From Emydura subglobosa (lineage: Eukaryota > Chordata > Testudines > Chelidae): a DNA stretch of 64,000 nucleotides. Location: NCBI GenBank assembly GCA_007922225.1, contig ML679961.1, forward strand, positions 11,171,762 through 11,235,761. The letters run 5' to 3'. A program made the position numbers and the translations under genes. The notes under the pieces are model-generated. The model was not told where the DNA came from, did no database searches, and worked only from the letters and a program-made list of their open reading frames with translations. Positions within the stretch are counted from its first letter, which is position 1; each line of letters starts with the position of its first letter. Below are positions 1 to 11,774 of the stretch, in pieces.

Positions 1-559
1 TGATGTATGAACCATTGATCACCAGCTAACACAGATGCCGCCATAGGGGAACAAGCCAGATACTGAAATCTCTACAAAATACCACCTAACTGATGCATTA
101 TCGTTTTCAGCCCAATGAATTACCATTTATTTGATCAAAACCCAAAATTAAAAAGTAAGGAGGATGAGAGCTGCCTAAGAATACCTGGAAATTGGACAGC
201 TACATCACGCATCTCACCATTTCTTTATTTAGATTTTGGTCACATACAAACACCGCACCAAAAGTTAATGAAATACTTTCCATTTTCTCAGTAGAGACTT
301 TTGTCTAAGGATCTCAAAGCAGTTTTCAAATGCTTATTAAAGAAGTGTGCATAATCGTGGGAGAGAGATAGAGAAACTAAGGCACGGAGTAATCCAGTCA
401 AATTTTCAAAAGTGACCACTAATTTTGATTGCCTCAGTTTTTGTGGGCCATCCTGAGGCACAGATGTAGGCACTAAACTCAAAGGCCATTCTTGGAAAAT
501 GCTAGCATGAGAACCCACAGCTACCAATAAGTTTAAAACTGGTCCTGTTTTCTTCTCTA
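1..559. other. Unassigned AT-rich DNA
   Basis: No gene or confidently named repeat is visible. Around 310-400 there are short phrases typical of old SINE remnants (a CTCAAAGCA-like stretch and GAAACTAAGGCACGG), but too little for a family call. The 119-residue minus-strand frame at 288-647 resembles no protein I know and is probably chance. Confidence 0.5.
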
Positions 560-565
560 GTCTAG

Positions 566-716
566 TGGCAGCATAGGTGCTGGAACAAGCCGTGCGGGGG
601 GTGGGGAGGAGGTGCTGCCATATCCCCTGGCTTGACATGGTTTCCATTATATACAGGATTTACAGTTTGGTTCAGTGGCTCTCTGCACCCTCACTATAAA
701 AACTGATCCAGCACCA
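566..716 (+). mobile_element. Small TIR element (family copy 1)
   Basis: The block opens with GCATAGGTGCTGGAACAA and closes with CTGATCCAGCACC, so its ends form a short imperfect inverted repeat. The internal phrase TTTACAGTTTGGTTCA recurs almost unchanged at 45789-45820 in a second copy that starts with the same GCATAGGTGCTGGAAC. No coding frame is present. I infer a non-autonomous DNA transposon (MITE); I do not recognise the superfamily. Confidence 0.6.
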
Positions 717-731
717 CTGAGTGGCAGGTAA

Positions 732-1013
732 AAAACAAGGTCATTTATTCCACAAACACAGCAGAAGCCTTTATCCCCTCCACCCATTCTATCTTGGTTA
801 CTTTTATGGCCCCCACTGCCATAGCATCTGAGCACCTCACAACACTCCTGTGAGATAGGGAATTGCTAGTATCCTCATTGTACAGATGGGGAAAAACGAG
901 AGGCTCAGTGACTTGCCCAACATCATACACAAAGCCCGTAGCAGAGTAGGGAATTGAACCTCGGACTCCTGAATCCCAGGCCAGCACCTTAACCACTGGA
1001 CCGTCCCACCTCT
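732..1013 (-). mobile_element. tRNA-derived SINE
   Basis: Read on the minus strand, the element starts near 1013 with a tRNA-like head. An A-box-like TCCAGTGGTTAAGG lies at about 988-1001 and a B-box-like GGTTCAATTCCC at about 950-962. Then comes the SINE phrase for keeping to the line of GGGCAAGTCACTGAGCC, and the 3' part ends in an AATAAATGACC-type tail near 732. The head explains why a tRNA scan could fire here; no cloverleaf gene is intended. It appears fairly intact, about 280 bp, and lies directly after the TIR element at 566-716. The exact family name is not assigned. Confidence 0.8.
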
Positions 1014-1195
1014 CATAAAAAGGAGGTGAGTTTTTTGGGGGGGTTTTGAGCTAGGCAGTGCTGGATGGGCTGAACAGGAATCCTTGCAACAAGATGTGAT
1101 GAAATGTCCTCCAAGCACAATACTCTTCCAACTGGCCCTCATGGTCAATTCTGCAGGCACTGCGGTAGGCTCCACAACACTGATGGATGAGTGGC

Positions 1196-1283
1196 TGGGG
1201 TCGGGCCTGCTTTGAGCAGGGGGGTTAGGACTAGATGACCTCCTGAGGTCCTTCCCAACCCTAATCTTCTAGATTCTATGGTG
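1196..1283 (+). mobile_element. CR1 LINE 3' end
   Basis: The phrase CCTGCTTTGAGCAGGG followed by ACTAGATGACCTCCTGAGG and a terminal ATTCTATGG is the 3' untranslated end of CR1 elements in turtles and archosaurs. Only about 90 bp remain, so this is a strongly 5'-truncated, inert copy in plus orientation. Confidence 0.9.
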
Positions 1284-3872
1284 GATGGGGAATATCAGTC
1301 CATCCCAGACTGGCTATCCATGATAGATCCTATGTCTGGCAAAGAGTCCTACAGGCAATCATTTTACACAGAGCTGGACAAAACATGCCAATTATGTTTA
1401 GAAGGAAATTTCACCCAGCTATAATCAAAAATAAAAAAATAATGGAGTTTTAAGTTACTGGAGCAATTGTGACCATTCGTACAAAGACTCCCTACATCTC
1501 GTTCCCCCGCCCACACACACACATGCTATTATTACATGTCTAGCGATATCAAACTTTGAAAGACCCCTCCCTTGCATTTCAACAGTCAGCACCAATCTGC
1601 AGTTATTGATGGGAAAAGTCCCCCTTCCAATCTTTTTTCACTTATCTTAGGTGACCAACCTAATTTAAAGTGACCTCAGCCTCTCTGAAATGTTATTACT
1701 AACAGATGCCTGGACTGTCTTTCGAGAGAAAATCTTGTTTTGATATTAATTTTTCTAATCAGTTGACATGCTTTTATCCCTTGGTGTGCTTTGCAAATGT
1801 CTCCTGAGATTATATAGCTCCCTCTTGTGTCACAAAGAAATGGTTTTCCCTCACTTACACTAAAGGCGAACATTTGTTGACCTCTGTGTTACCTGCTCTA
1901 TATCCTTGCCTACCCCATCCCTAAGCACAAAATCATCCTTTTGCATCAGAGACGCAGTACAACCTACCAGGTCTCTTGCTTATATCCTCATTGTAAAGCC
2001 TGCAATCATATACTTTGCATACATACTGCATGCAGGCCTCAGGGGCATAAATTAAACCCCTCCAAAGCAGTGTGAAATGATACTGGGTGAACTGATGAAG
2101 CCAATTTCAAGCACAATTCTCCAAGGTGGACTCTAGGGCTGAAAGAACTAGAAATACACAATCCTGCATTTGATAAGGAGGTCAACTGTAGTACTCTGAG
2201 TACGTTTGAAGCTAAATTAGGAAATGGAAATGTTTATACTTTAGAGGACTGAATTATTCATTTTCCAGATTAAAGAACAAATTTCTTAAGAGTTAAAATC
2301 AAATCCAGAGAGAGAAGGAGATCAAATATAGAAAGATGCCCAAACGCTCTCCCCTTCCCAGATGCAGCAGCGACCCAAACGTTTTGAGATGCCTGCTTCT
2401 CACGGTGCAGAACTGTCAAGTTGTCCAACTAGATTTACATTAAAACAATACGCTTTCCCTGACAGTCTCAAGATGATGCTTTCCACATGCTAGCTTGTTC
2501 TAATAACCCTTGAAAAGTCAGAGGAGGTGAAGAGTTACGTAAGCAACCAGCCGAATCAAAGCAATGCCACATATCTACCCAGTCTTGCCCACAGAATATT
2601 GCTGATTTATCATTAGTTTCAGGTACTAAATAGAAACACCTTTGTGCTGGGTGAAAGACAGAGAAATCTGAGCTGCCTATGCTACACTGCGCGTCTATAC
2701 TTCATAGCTCATCTTTGATGGGTGTTAGCCGATATCAGTCATCATAAAATGAGCTTAATGTAGTTATGTGCAAATGCAGGTAATGAGCCCTCCTGAGCAA
2801 CTTGGAACTTCTTCTCAAGCTGACCTCATCTCACTCACAAGCAGAACTCTGGATCCTGTGCCAGATATATACTGGAATAAGTCAACAGCTGGAAAATTCA
2901 AAGATGGATTCTCCAGGTCTATTTTGTCTTTCGTCCCCCTGTAGAGGGGGGTGTCAGTCACTGTTCCATACAGATGCTGGAGTGGGACAAGAGGAAACAG
3001 GCACCCATGCTGTCCCCCCTACCAGCCTTGGGCCGATTCCTTTCCACGCGGCCTTCTCCATCACAGGGAGACCTGGGGACAGCTATGGCCGGGGGATGCA
3101 TTGGCAGTGTGGTCCCAATGGAGCCAGTCTGCCCCATGGGGCCCCAGAGCCAGTGCAGGAGCACAGCACCCCCATACAGATGGCCCAGTGCCTTAGGTGG
3201 TTGCTCTGCACATCAACACCAATCTTGGGGGAGCCATTGGTTCTAGGCGAGGAGCCTGCTATCCATTCAATGGGACAGAGCAAACTCCTGCCATGTCATG
3301 GAATGATTTGGGAAAAATCTCCACCAGGGATCCCGGCAGTGCTGTCGTCACACAGATAGCAACACAACAGGGCATGCTCCAGACTTGTGGATTTAGACAA
3401 CTTCCCTTGCTGGTCATATCTCCTCTTCTCTTCTCTTCTCCTTCCTCACCCCGGCTGAGGCCTTCCTTTCCCCTCCCCTTCTATCGTACCCATCCCGTTT
3501 GTTCTCCCCTGTTTATTAGACAAAGCCAAAGAGATTCCCTCAGACAGGAGCTGATTACAGGGCTCCCTATGAACCTATAAAGCATTCAGCTACCACAGAA
3601 CAAACCTAAACGCTATACTAGCAGGGGGGAGCTCAGGGGTAGTGGTGAGGAAGCTACAGATGGGAAGCAGGAGTGGGAGAGGAGCAAAATACTGAAGGAG
3701 AGATGGGGAACCCTGAATGGATGATATACACAAGGTCAGAAACAGCAATACAGAAAGAGAAATAGTGTAAAGTGAGGAGTAGCCAGGATTAGAAGGCTAG
3801 AAAACCTTCACAAAAGAAGCAGGATTAGAATTTTGCAGAAAAACTTTACATTAATTTCACACTCTTACAAAC
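1284..3872. other. Unassigned non-coding stretch
   Basis: No named repeat or gene is recognised. There is a short CA run near 1510-1523 and a pyrimidine-rich TCTTCTCTTCTC patch near 3420-3490. The longest open frame of the window (185 codons, 2802-3359) falls in a GC-richer patch here. It overlaps equally open frames on both strands, has biased low-information composition and resembles no family, so I do not call it a gene. Confidence 0.5.
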
Positions 3873-5002
3873 TGTGACCGAATGCACCCCGTAGTCACAC
3901 CCTACACACAACTGTAATAATCTTTGTACAGAATATGCCTCGTGTGGTATCACCTGAAAACTAATTACTTGCTGGTCTATAATATCAGGGTGAAATGTGT
4001 GTAATAACATTATATGTAAAGTTATGAACATAAACTGAAATTATGATTAAAATGTGTTTACCAGACAAGTCCGGGGAGGGAGCAAACCTGTTCCTCAAAG
4101 ACAAAAGACAAGCTAAGGCCTCTAGCCAGGTGTCATCACAGTTGATTGGCAATCACTGGTCAAGTGGCCATTCTTTAGCAATGAGGGGAGCAGGAACAGA
4201 TCGATCTGCATTTTAACGAACAACATGGAACCTCTTTCACCAAGAGACTCCATGTCACCATCCTTTCAGTGAGAAGGAACTTTGTCTGTGGGTAACTGCC
4301 AGGAAAATGCTTTTCAAAGGGTGAATGGACTATAAAAATGAGGAGCAAAAACACCGCAGATATTCTATCTTTCTTTCCAGCTCACTCACTCGCTCTTTCA
4401 CCCTTTGGACTTTAGGGGCAGATCCTGACTTGATAATATGGACAGCTAGGTTGCTGGAAACATTTGTAAGGATTTTACCTTGAACCAAGCAAGTGTAGTT
4501 TGTTAAGTCTTAGCTACTCGGAAGCATTGTCTCTTATTTCTCTTGTAACCATTTTTTGACTTTAATACCTTGTACTCACTTAAAAGCTCTCTCTTTGTAG
4601 TTAATAAACTTGTTTTATTCTTTAATCAAAACTAATCCAATGTTGTCTTTAAACTGAATAGTTTGGTAACTCCAATTAAAGTAGCAAACTGTTGTATCTG
4701 GACCCCTTACATGGGCAACAGACCTCTAATATCTGAACTGTCCAAGAAAGGGTTGAAGAGTGCAGAGCACACATTTTGAATAGGAAATCCAGGATTGGGA
4801 GTGTGTTGGGGTCACCCTGCAAGTGGTAACCAAGGCTGGTGGAAGCCAGAGTGGTGTCTGGAGTGTAGCTGGCGGGCTGCAGTTATACACAAACATTCAG
4901 GGTGTGACCTCTATTCTGACTGACTGTGTGTGGGCAGCCCAAGTGGGAGCTACAGCAGCAAGGCATTGCGAGACACCCTGAGTTGCAAAGCAGGTGGTGA
5001 CA
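3873..5002 (+). mobile_element. Solo LTR-like element
   Basis: A block of about 1.1 kb begins TGTGACC and ends GGTGACA, so the ends form a short TG..CA inverted repeat. It contains a TATA-like TATAAAAA at 4331-4338 and a polyadenylation signal AATAAA at 4603-4608, in the right order for a plus-strand U3-R-U5. Its first 150 bp can be matched by eye to the start of the block at 56995-58020 (shared GTGTGGTAT and nearby words), and the polyadenylation region also resembles it. Flanking bases CAAAC and CAACC are a possible imperfect 5-bp duplication. No gag, pol or env frame is present. I infer a solo LTR of an old endogenous retroelement. Confidence 0.6.
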
Positions 5003-7516
5003 CAACCCCTCACTAGTCTGGTTTACACCCTGGAATGAGATACAAACACTTTCACTTTCATTAAGAAATCCCCTTTTTATTGTCATCATAGATCTGGTTT
5101 TTGCTCTCACTGAAAAGCATAGTAACCTCCCACACACCCACACTTCTTTGACAAAGGACCACCACGGCTTTGTTAAAATCCATTATCCCTTGTGAGATTG
5201 ATGAGCCAAACTCTCTTATGGTGTTGCTCATTGACCTCAATGGCATTACAGCAGCAGTGAATTTGCCCTGATTGATGTCTTCTCACAAGTGAGCCTACAA
5301 TAACACAAACAAACGTAAAACTTTCAGTAAAAGTCAGTTTCATTTTGAGGACTCTCCTTGGCTAATACGACCAGGAGGAAACAAAGGTACCATTCACCTT
5401 TCAATTAAAGCAATTTTGGAAATTTACTTTTGTTTGGTGTCTAAAAATTGATTATTATGGACCAGGTAATGGTGCCGTTCTCCAACCAAAGCTGTGATAA
5501 CACTTTGTTTCAATGACAGCTCTCTCTGTACACAGCTGCGGCCTATCATAAGTGTCTGTCTTTTTTGCATCTATAAAGTCTATGAGAAAGGCTACCCCTG
5601 CTCTAAAATCAGAGATCTGTTGTCACTTGGAAGCCTCCAGACTCTAGGATTTTCTCAAGTTTGATGGACTTTGCACCTCTTTCAGAGCAACTTCAATGAA
5701 ACAAATTTGATTTGGTCTGCTACTGTGAAGAAAACACAGGCTAATTTTACCTCTTGTAAGGCTCAGCAATAGTTACTACTGCCCCTGTATTTCTCTGTCC
5801 TCACTTTCCCAACATGTAATCTGGCAATAATACACTTGCCTGCCTCACAACAGTGTTACAAGGTTAAATTCAGGAATGTTTGTAAGGCATTCTGTGATTC
5901 TCAGATGGAAGTGGATAGACACTGCAAGTGCCCCTACCTTATCCACGTTTAAGCCTTTCTGAAAGACCCCTTTCTGCCATGCTGCTTACAGTGAATCAAG
6001 CCAACCTTTCTATACATTTGTTCTTCTTCTCCTAATTTCTGCCTTCTTGTCTTTCTATTCTGAGACTGAGAGATTCTCAGGACCGTCCCTTCTTCAATAT
6101 GTCGTGAAAACCCATTGTGGGAGCCACCGCAAGCAAACACTGTATGATAATGTAATGCACCATTATTTTAATAATACTTTAAAAGATGTAATTTTATGCA
6201 TAAAACCTGGAAAACTCAAAATTGAACTGAATGAGGAAAATACCCTTCCAGGCACTGATGGTTTGATAAGGCTCAATCGTGCCAAGTGCTAGGCACCTTC
6301 AACTCTTTCTGACTTTGGAATCTATTCCTTAATAAGCCTATGTCCACTCTAGGCAGGCCTGCTTCTAACTCAGAGACAATGAATATTTTAGGATCCATCA
6401 GTTGGCACTCTGGAGAAAGATCAAGCGAGAGCATCCTGTACCTGTAAGTAAGAAGGTCATTGCAGACGACGAACGACAGGGTCTTTTCTGAGGACTAACA
6501 CTGGGCTGAAACTGTTGATGTAGGGTCTCAGAAAGAATGCTTAATGATTACTGCCTCCAAAACACTTTGATATAGAAGGAAGGGTTACAGTTCTCACGGA
6601 CATCCTTAAGGAAAGAAGATATTACCATCCCCTTGTGGTAGTAGCTATCCCTCTCTTAAAAGAGATAGTTTATAAAGAAATCTTTACAGTTAAAGGCCAC
6701 AGCTACTTAGATATAGGTATCTGGCTGCAGAGGGTCCAAAACTACCCCAACCGTTATGCAAGAGAGAACAGAACATGCCCAAATCATTTGAGTTTTAAAA
6801 ACACAGGCCCTGATCCTACAGCAAGCTGTGTGGGTGGAGCCAGGCACCTGCGTGGAGCTCATTGGAGGACCTGGACCTTAGGGGCAAATCCCTGCAACCA
6901 CAGAGCGCTCCAGTGAAGTTGATGGGTCTCTGCATGGGCTGTGTGAATCCAGTTTAAGGATCTGGAGCACATAGGAATCTATGGAACATGAATCTATCCT
7001 CTGGATCCTGTATTTTGAACCAGGAATATATCATAGAAAGGACATCCTGGCTTTAGCTGATTGCAGAGGTGACCCTACTGCATTTGTATGCAGAGGTCTA
7101 TAATTCAATCACTAGTAGAAATGCTTTCCTCATAAAGAAGAATAATCCTTCATTTGAAATTAAGTTACTTTTCTGTATTTTGTCCCATCCACATGAGGCT
7201 TTTAGCAATCTTTGGTTATTCTTGCCAGAACTTCATTGCTCTGTAGCTGTTTTTATTATAGTTCTCGATGATTCGGCACTTTCATCCTAAAGACCCCTAA
7301 ATTCACTGTTTTATAACTTTCCAAAAAATGTATTTTTAAGATGGACATTTATCATGTTTGCACTCAATCCTGTGGTAAATTGGCTTGGAAAGTTTTGAAG
7401 AAAGCCTGTTCAGTCATTCCTTTACAAGAATCCAGGTAAATGACAGTACGTTTCCCGATGAGATACTTTACTGACAACTTGGCTTTCTCGCTTTATTTTT
7501 TTCCTTCAAAAACAAG
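5003..7516. other. Unassigned, with one old-repeat remnant
   Basis: No gene is visible. About 6800-6965 (CCCTGATCCTACAGCAAGC to GGATCTGGAGCAC) resembles a degraded amniote dispersed repeat with a self-complementary middle. The remainder looks single-copy. Frames of 60-93 codons here are unremarkable. Confidence 0.4.
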
Positions 7517-7766
7517 AATCCATCACGATGGAGATTCAGCGCCTGAATGGGAGGTTTGGTGACAGGAAGATCAGGTCCTTTCAAACTGAGATGGAAAGTT
7601 CCAGCAATAACACTAATTCTCTCCCCTCGTGCACATTTATGACGTGTCTGGTCAACACAATTCTCAAAAAACTATTGACGTCACATTACTTTCCCCCCAC
7701 GATAAGGCGCAAGGTTAGCAATCAAATTCGAAAAGCCATGCAGAATTCCACCTTGACCAGCACAGG
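7517..7766 (+). CDS. Candidate exon of an unidentified protein
   Basis: A pyrimidine-rich tract (about 7484-7507) leads to AACAAG, a plausible acceptor ending at 7516. The next 250 bases are open in one frame and end at a donor GG|GTAAAT (GT at 7767-7768). The frame has 82 full codons, entering in phase 1 and leaving in phase 2. An ATG in strong context (ACGATGG, 7528) could instead make this a first coding exon. The peptide starts MEIQRLNGRFGDRK and has balanced composition, ending in a basic stretch (RRKVSNQIRKAMQ). I do not recognise the family. The phase-2 end fits the phase-2 start at 61233. A chance open frame remains possible. Confidence 0.35.
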
Positions 7767-8029
7767 GTAAATATCACAGTACTTTGTTCTGTTCATTCCT
7801 GGTTGGGGGTCTCTTAGCTCTGGCTTTAATCTGTAGCTCTTGAACAGGCTTAGCCATGCTGTCCCACTGAAATATTTATGTGATACAAGTGGTCCAAGTG
7901 GGGGAAACTGTCAAATACAGCACTGTAAGTCAAGCTGGGGACCAAGTCACAGTGGATGAGTTTAGACAACTCTTCTGACCACTATCTGCCTAACTCATAT
8001 GACCCCTATCGCTGTAATCTCTAAGTGTC
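7767..8029. other. Unassigned flank
   Basis: Sequence between the exon candidate and the SINE cluster. Nothing recognisable is present. Confidence 0.4.
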
Positions 8030-8196
8030 TCACAATCTTGAATGTATTTATCCTCACATCATCCCGATGAGTGCTATTATCCCTATTTACAGATAGGAAA
8101 GTGAGGCACAGAGAGGTTATGTGTCTTGCCCATGGTCACATAGGAAGTCTGTGGCAGAGCAGGGACTATTTGACCCTAACCACTGGACCATTCTTC
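8030..8196 (-). mobile_element. SINE (MIR-like or tRNA-type) 5' half
   Basis: Read on the minus strand it has the SINE order: GGTCCAGTGGTTAGGG, then ACTTCCTATGTGACC, and CTCTGTGCCTCAC followed by ATCTGTAAATAGGG. This is the head and middle of a MIR-like amniote SINE. It stops where a plus-strand SINE half begins, so two pieces lie head to head. Confidence 0.7.
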
Positions 8197-8480
8197 CACT
8201 CAGTGTCTCAGTTCTCCCAATCTGTCAAACAGGGGTAATGTCATTTATATACATCACACGGGTGTTGTGAGGATTAATTCATTAAATGTCTATGAAGCAC
8301 TTTGAGAGCCACTGACAGAAAATGCCATAAAGGAGGAGGGGAAAGCAAGTAGCTAAAATAGGAGTGAGGTCTGTGGGGCAGAGACCATCTTTGTCTCTTG
8401 TGTTTGTACAGCACCTAGCACAATGGGATCCTGGTCTATGACTAAGGCTCCTCGGTGCTACTGCAATCCAAACGAACAAC
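8197..8480 (+). mobile_element. SINE 3' half, plus orientation
   Basis: The segment has GTGTCTCAGTTCTCCCAATCTG, then GTGTTGTGAGGATTAATTC, GAAGCACTTTGAGAGCC, and a tail with TTTGTACAGCACCTAGCACA followed by CTACTGCAATCC. These are the middle and L2-like tail of the MIR-like SINE class common in reptile genomes. With 8030-8196 it forms an inverted pair. Confidence 0.7.
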
Positions 8481-9400
8481 AATGGACGGAGACTGATCTG
8501 ATCTTTGCAGAACTAACCGCTAATGAATTAATTCATTAATTTAGTCATATTAACTAATGAATGTTAGACTGGGGTTTCCACAGTACTCTATGTCTTATTA
8601 ACAAAAGACAGGAGAATTTGGTTTTGCTCAGTTCCAAGCGCTAACACTTTGGGAAAACAAAGTTCAGCAAGGGAACAGAAGTTTGTAAAGTTCACCTCCT
8701 GATATAAGCCACCTCTGCTTAGCAGATCCTTAATGCCTTCTTCCCAGGTATGCATTCTCCACTGCCCTGCACCATGTGCAGTCATTCCCACCTGTGCAAA
8801 GTGTATGCATGGTGGGTGTAGATCACAGCCAGATCAGAAGGGGAAGGTTTTACAGTCACTGTGCACAGGTGTAAATAACCACACCTAGTACACAGCAATG
8901 GAGAATCAGGCCCGCGAGCTCTTAAATTTAGTTACAGTTTAATGGCACAGTTGAAATTGATGGGAGTTTTGCCACTGATCTCTGTAGGACCAGGATTTCA
9001 CCCAGAATGTTTTTCCTTCTGTGGGTCTGCCTCTGGTACACTGGTCAATCACAGCAGAAAGGATGCTTCTGTGGAATCAAGGTATTGTACACCCTAGGAT
9101 TTTTACAATATTTAGAGCAAAAAAATTAAAAGTGCCTTCCTCCAATTTAGTCATCCACCAGACTAAGGACTAACCCAACCCAGTGCCCTTAAAATCACAA
9201 CACAAAAGATTTGCATGTATCACAGCCTAGTGTTATAAGGCCATGTGCTAGCAGACTAGATGTACGTGCTGCAACGTGAAGCCATAAGCAGCAATGTTAC
9301 CATTTGACCTCATCATTCCTTTTCTCTTCTGCTTTTGCCTGCAAATCATAATGGGCAAAAATGCTGAGGGCAAGAACTACTGTCAGACACAGACTGGTAT
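8481..9400. other. Mostly unassigned; old dispersed repeat at 8850-9000
   Basis: The piece around 8850-9000 includes CAATGGAGAATCAGGCCC and GAAATTGATGGGAGTTTTGCC, phrases seen in many degraded amniote palindromic repeats. The rest shows no gene or named element. Confidence 0.4.
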
Positions 9401-9712
9401 AGAAAATGGACAGCTTGATTATTTGTATTACGGGCTCCAAACAAAACCAGGATCCCATTGTGCAAGATACTGTGCATCCACAAAAGAAGAGAGAGTCCCT
9501 GACCTGAAGAGTTTGCAGTCTGAATAGACCAGATGTACAAAGGGTGGGAGAAAGGAAGGATTATTATCCTCGTTTTATAGATGGGGAATTGAGACACAGA
9601 GAGATTAAGAGACTTTACTCAAGGTCACACAGGAAGTCTAACAGAATAGAATAGAACAGAATAGAAGCCAGATGTGATCCAAGTTCAGTGCCTTAACCGT
9701 AAACCCTCTTTC
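9401..9712 (-). mobile_element. MIR-like SINE, near full length
   Basis: On the minus strand the order is a lysine-tRNA-like head (GTTAAGGCACTGAAC near 9695), TGTGACCTTGAGTAAAG, CTCAATTCCCCATC, then a tail with GCACAATGGGATCCTGG and TAATACAAATAA. A short degenerate (GAATA)n expansion at 9642-9664 interrupts it. The copy is diverged and inert. Confidence 0.75.
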
Positions 9713-9816
9713 CTCCAATGTACTGACTTGAAAGCTAACACCTGAAGCCAGAAGTTCCTGGCAGTGCTTGTAAAGGGGGGAAGTGATCGGAGCTCTACCC
9801 CATCACAGGACAAAAT

Positions 9817-10128
9817 CAGTGTTGCCAACTCTCATGATTTTGTCATGAGTCTCATGATAATTATTGTTTTCCTTAAAGCCCCAGCTCCTGGAGTCAAGTG
9901 GATATGTGATGATTTCAGCCTTCGTTCTTAAAGGAAAAGTACATTTCTAGCCCACATAGCTGTGGAGAAAGCTTCAAAATGTGACATCAGCGCACCCCAA
10001 AGGCTCAAAGCAGAAGGCAAATAAAAAGAACACCACATCTCTTATTTTTTACATGATCTCATTATCTTAAAGTCTATCTCATGATTTTTGGTGAGCCTGA
10101 CTTTGAACATTTGGAGTTGCAATATTGC
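9817..10128. mobile_element. TIR MITE of the GTTGCCAAC family, full copy
   Basis: It starts CAGTGTTGCCAAC and ends with a degraded GTTGCAATATTG, an imperfect terminal inverted repeat. Inside are CTTAAAGCCCCAGCTCCTGG and several TCATGATTTT repeats. Three further pieces of the same family are at 31395-31692, 37841-37930 and 56221-56390. There is no open frame. CAGGACA occurs near both ends and may be a decayed target duplication. The superfamily is not assigned. Confidence 0.7.
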
Positions 10129-11227
10129 AGGACATCCACCTTTTGGTACTTGTATAATAAATACCAAGTGTGCCAAGTGTCCCAGGTCAGCTGGGCCCAC
10201 CTACCCTAAGCCAAACCAGTCTGCAACCTGCACCCAGGCACACTGCCTAGAACTGCAACCACCACATGAAATGGCCCAAACACGTGACTTGCATTTAGGA
10301 CCTGGAATGTGACCTAGGTCATTGGTTAAAGGTAGATGCCAGCCCATCCCTCAAAGAAGCGCGCTTGCAAACACCTGAAATACGCAGCAACTGATCATCG
10401 CCGTTTGAACAAACTGGGAAAAGCCAGGGCCCAATCCTGTGAAGTGCCAAGTGCTTCCTGTGAGAAACTTGCAGGACCAGGCCCTTGCTTATAACCAAAC
10501 GATATCTCCCCCAACGACACCTTTCGCTAATCTTGCGAGAAGGGTGGATGCAGCTGCTGACAAAAGCAAGAAGCAATGAAGGAAGAGGCTTTATCCACCC
10601 TCCCTGCCTTCCAGTGGACTGCATCACTGGTCATTCACAGCACCTGGAAGACGTGTCAGGATTAACCAGCGGCAGCCCTCCTAACAAGAAGTAGGCAATA
10701 TGACGATGCCAATGGTGACAGCGGTTCTCAAACCCGCACCTAAGCAATCTGGTGCCAGTTCTGAGAGCCGAGACCCCTCCTCCTCTCATTTCACACCTGT
10801 TCAACTCCATTAAAGTCAATGGACGCTCCGTTTGTGTAACCAAAAGGAGTATTTGGCCCAGTGTTACGCTCAGATGGTGTTTCTCACTCTTTTTGTACTG
10901 GTGATCCCTTTCATACAGCAAGCCTCTGAGTGTGACCCCGTTACGCCTGGGGGTGCCTGCCCCTGGCCCTCATGGGCTCCCCACTCCCCCTTCGCCCCTA
11001 AGCCCTGCAGGGCCCCCACGCCCTCTTTGCCCCTAACTCCTGCACACCCTCTCCTGAGCCCACGTGGGGAAACTGACCCGCATGCACAGAGCGGCTGGCA
11101 TTGCTGCTCGCGCCCACCTCAAAAGCTGCTCCTCCACGCACCCTTAGGGGATTGGTGGCGGGGGGGGTGGGAAAGCGAGGAGCAACGTCAGGGCTCCCTG
11201 CATCCAGGTGACTTCCCCCATTCGGGC
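10129..11227. other. Mostly unassigned, with hAT-like repeat end
   Basis: 10730-10860 holds the common amniote phrase AACTCCATTAAAGTCAATGG. 10873-10945 (GTGTTTCTCACTC to CTCTGAGTGTGACCCC) resembles one end of a hAT-type non-autonomous element. The C-rich DNA that follows (10945-11220) gives an open frame of 132 codons that I attribute to composition. Confidence 0.4.
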
Positions 11228-11378
11228 TGAGGTAATAGCTTTTATTGGACCAACTTCGGTTGGGGAGAGAGACCAGCTTTCAAACTTACACAGAGCTCTT
11301 CCTCAGGTATAAACTTGTCTCTCTCACCAACCGAAGCTGGCCCAAGAAAAACTGTTACCTCACCCACCCTGTCTGTCT
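11228..11378 (-). mobile_element. Penelope-like element 3' end with hammerhead motif
   Basis: On the minus strand the segment reads CTGAGGA, a 5-bp stem, then GAAAGC, followed by CTCTCTC, a CCAA-rich part and TTACCTCA. This is how the 3' end of a common reptile PLE family looks. The two flanks (11228-11272 and 11318-11362) are about 45-bp inverted repeats of one another, so the copy is folded back on itself, probably a 5' inversion during insertion. No RT sequence remains here. Confidence 0.7.
11276..11306 (-). ncRNA. Hammerhead-ribozyme-like motif 1
   Basis: On the minus strand: CTGAGGA (11306-11300) matches the CUGANGA core. GAGCT then pairs with AGTTT (two G-U wobbles) as stem II, and GAAA (11281-11278) is the second core. 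Hammerhead motifs in PLE ends are known. Stem III is short and irregular, and I cannot tell whether this copy would cleave. Confidence 0.5.
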
Positions 11379-11774
11379 AAGAACGTAGTTGACAGGGAAG
11401 AGAATGAGGAATCTAGACCTTAAAGTGATTGTGGGGGGGAGGAATGGAAGAAGGGAGGAGGACCGATTGGTTCGAAGAGTTTTGGTAAAGGGGTTGAGGC
11501 TGACTGCTCAGCCGGTCCGGGAGGGGTGACTGGCAGGATGCGTAGGGCTGGAGAACTCCCTTGGCAGCCATGCCCAGCCTCAGCGCAGTTCTACTGAGTC
11601 ACCGCTGACGTCAGATGCTTTTCTCCTCTCTCGGTTTGTACCTGCTTGTTTGTCAATGTTTCTTCCTTGCAGGAACTTCAGGTCAAAGTTTTCAACCCTC
11701 TACGCCTGAATCCATATTTCAATTGCTAAATCTAGGGTTGCTAACTTTCTTATATTGGAAAAATGGACCCCCCC

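Noticed and set aside
732..1013. tRNA gene on the minus strand
   Set aside because: A and B boxes are present, but they belong to a SINE head with a long SINE body and no cloverleaf.
2802..3359. 185-codon open frame, the second longest in the window
   Set aside because: GC-rich patch with overlapping open frames on both strands, no domain or splice signal, composition not protein-like. About one such frame is expected by chance in 64 kb.
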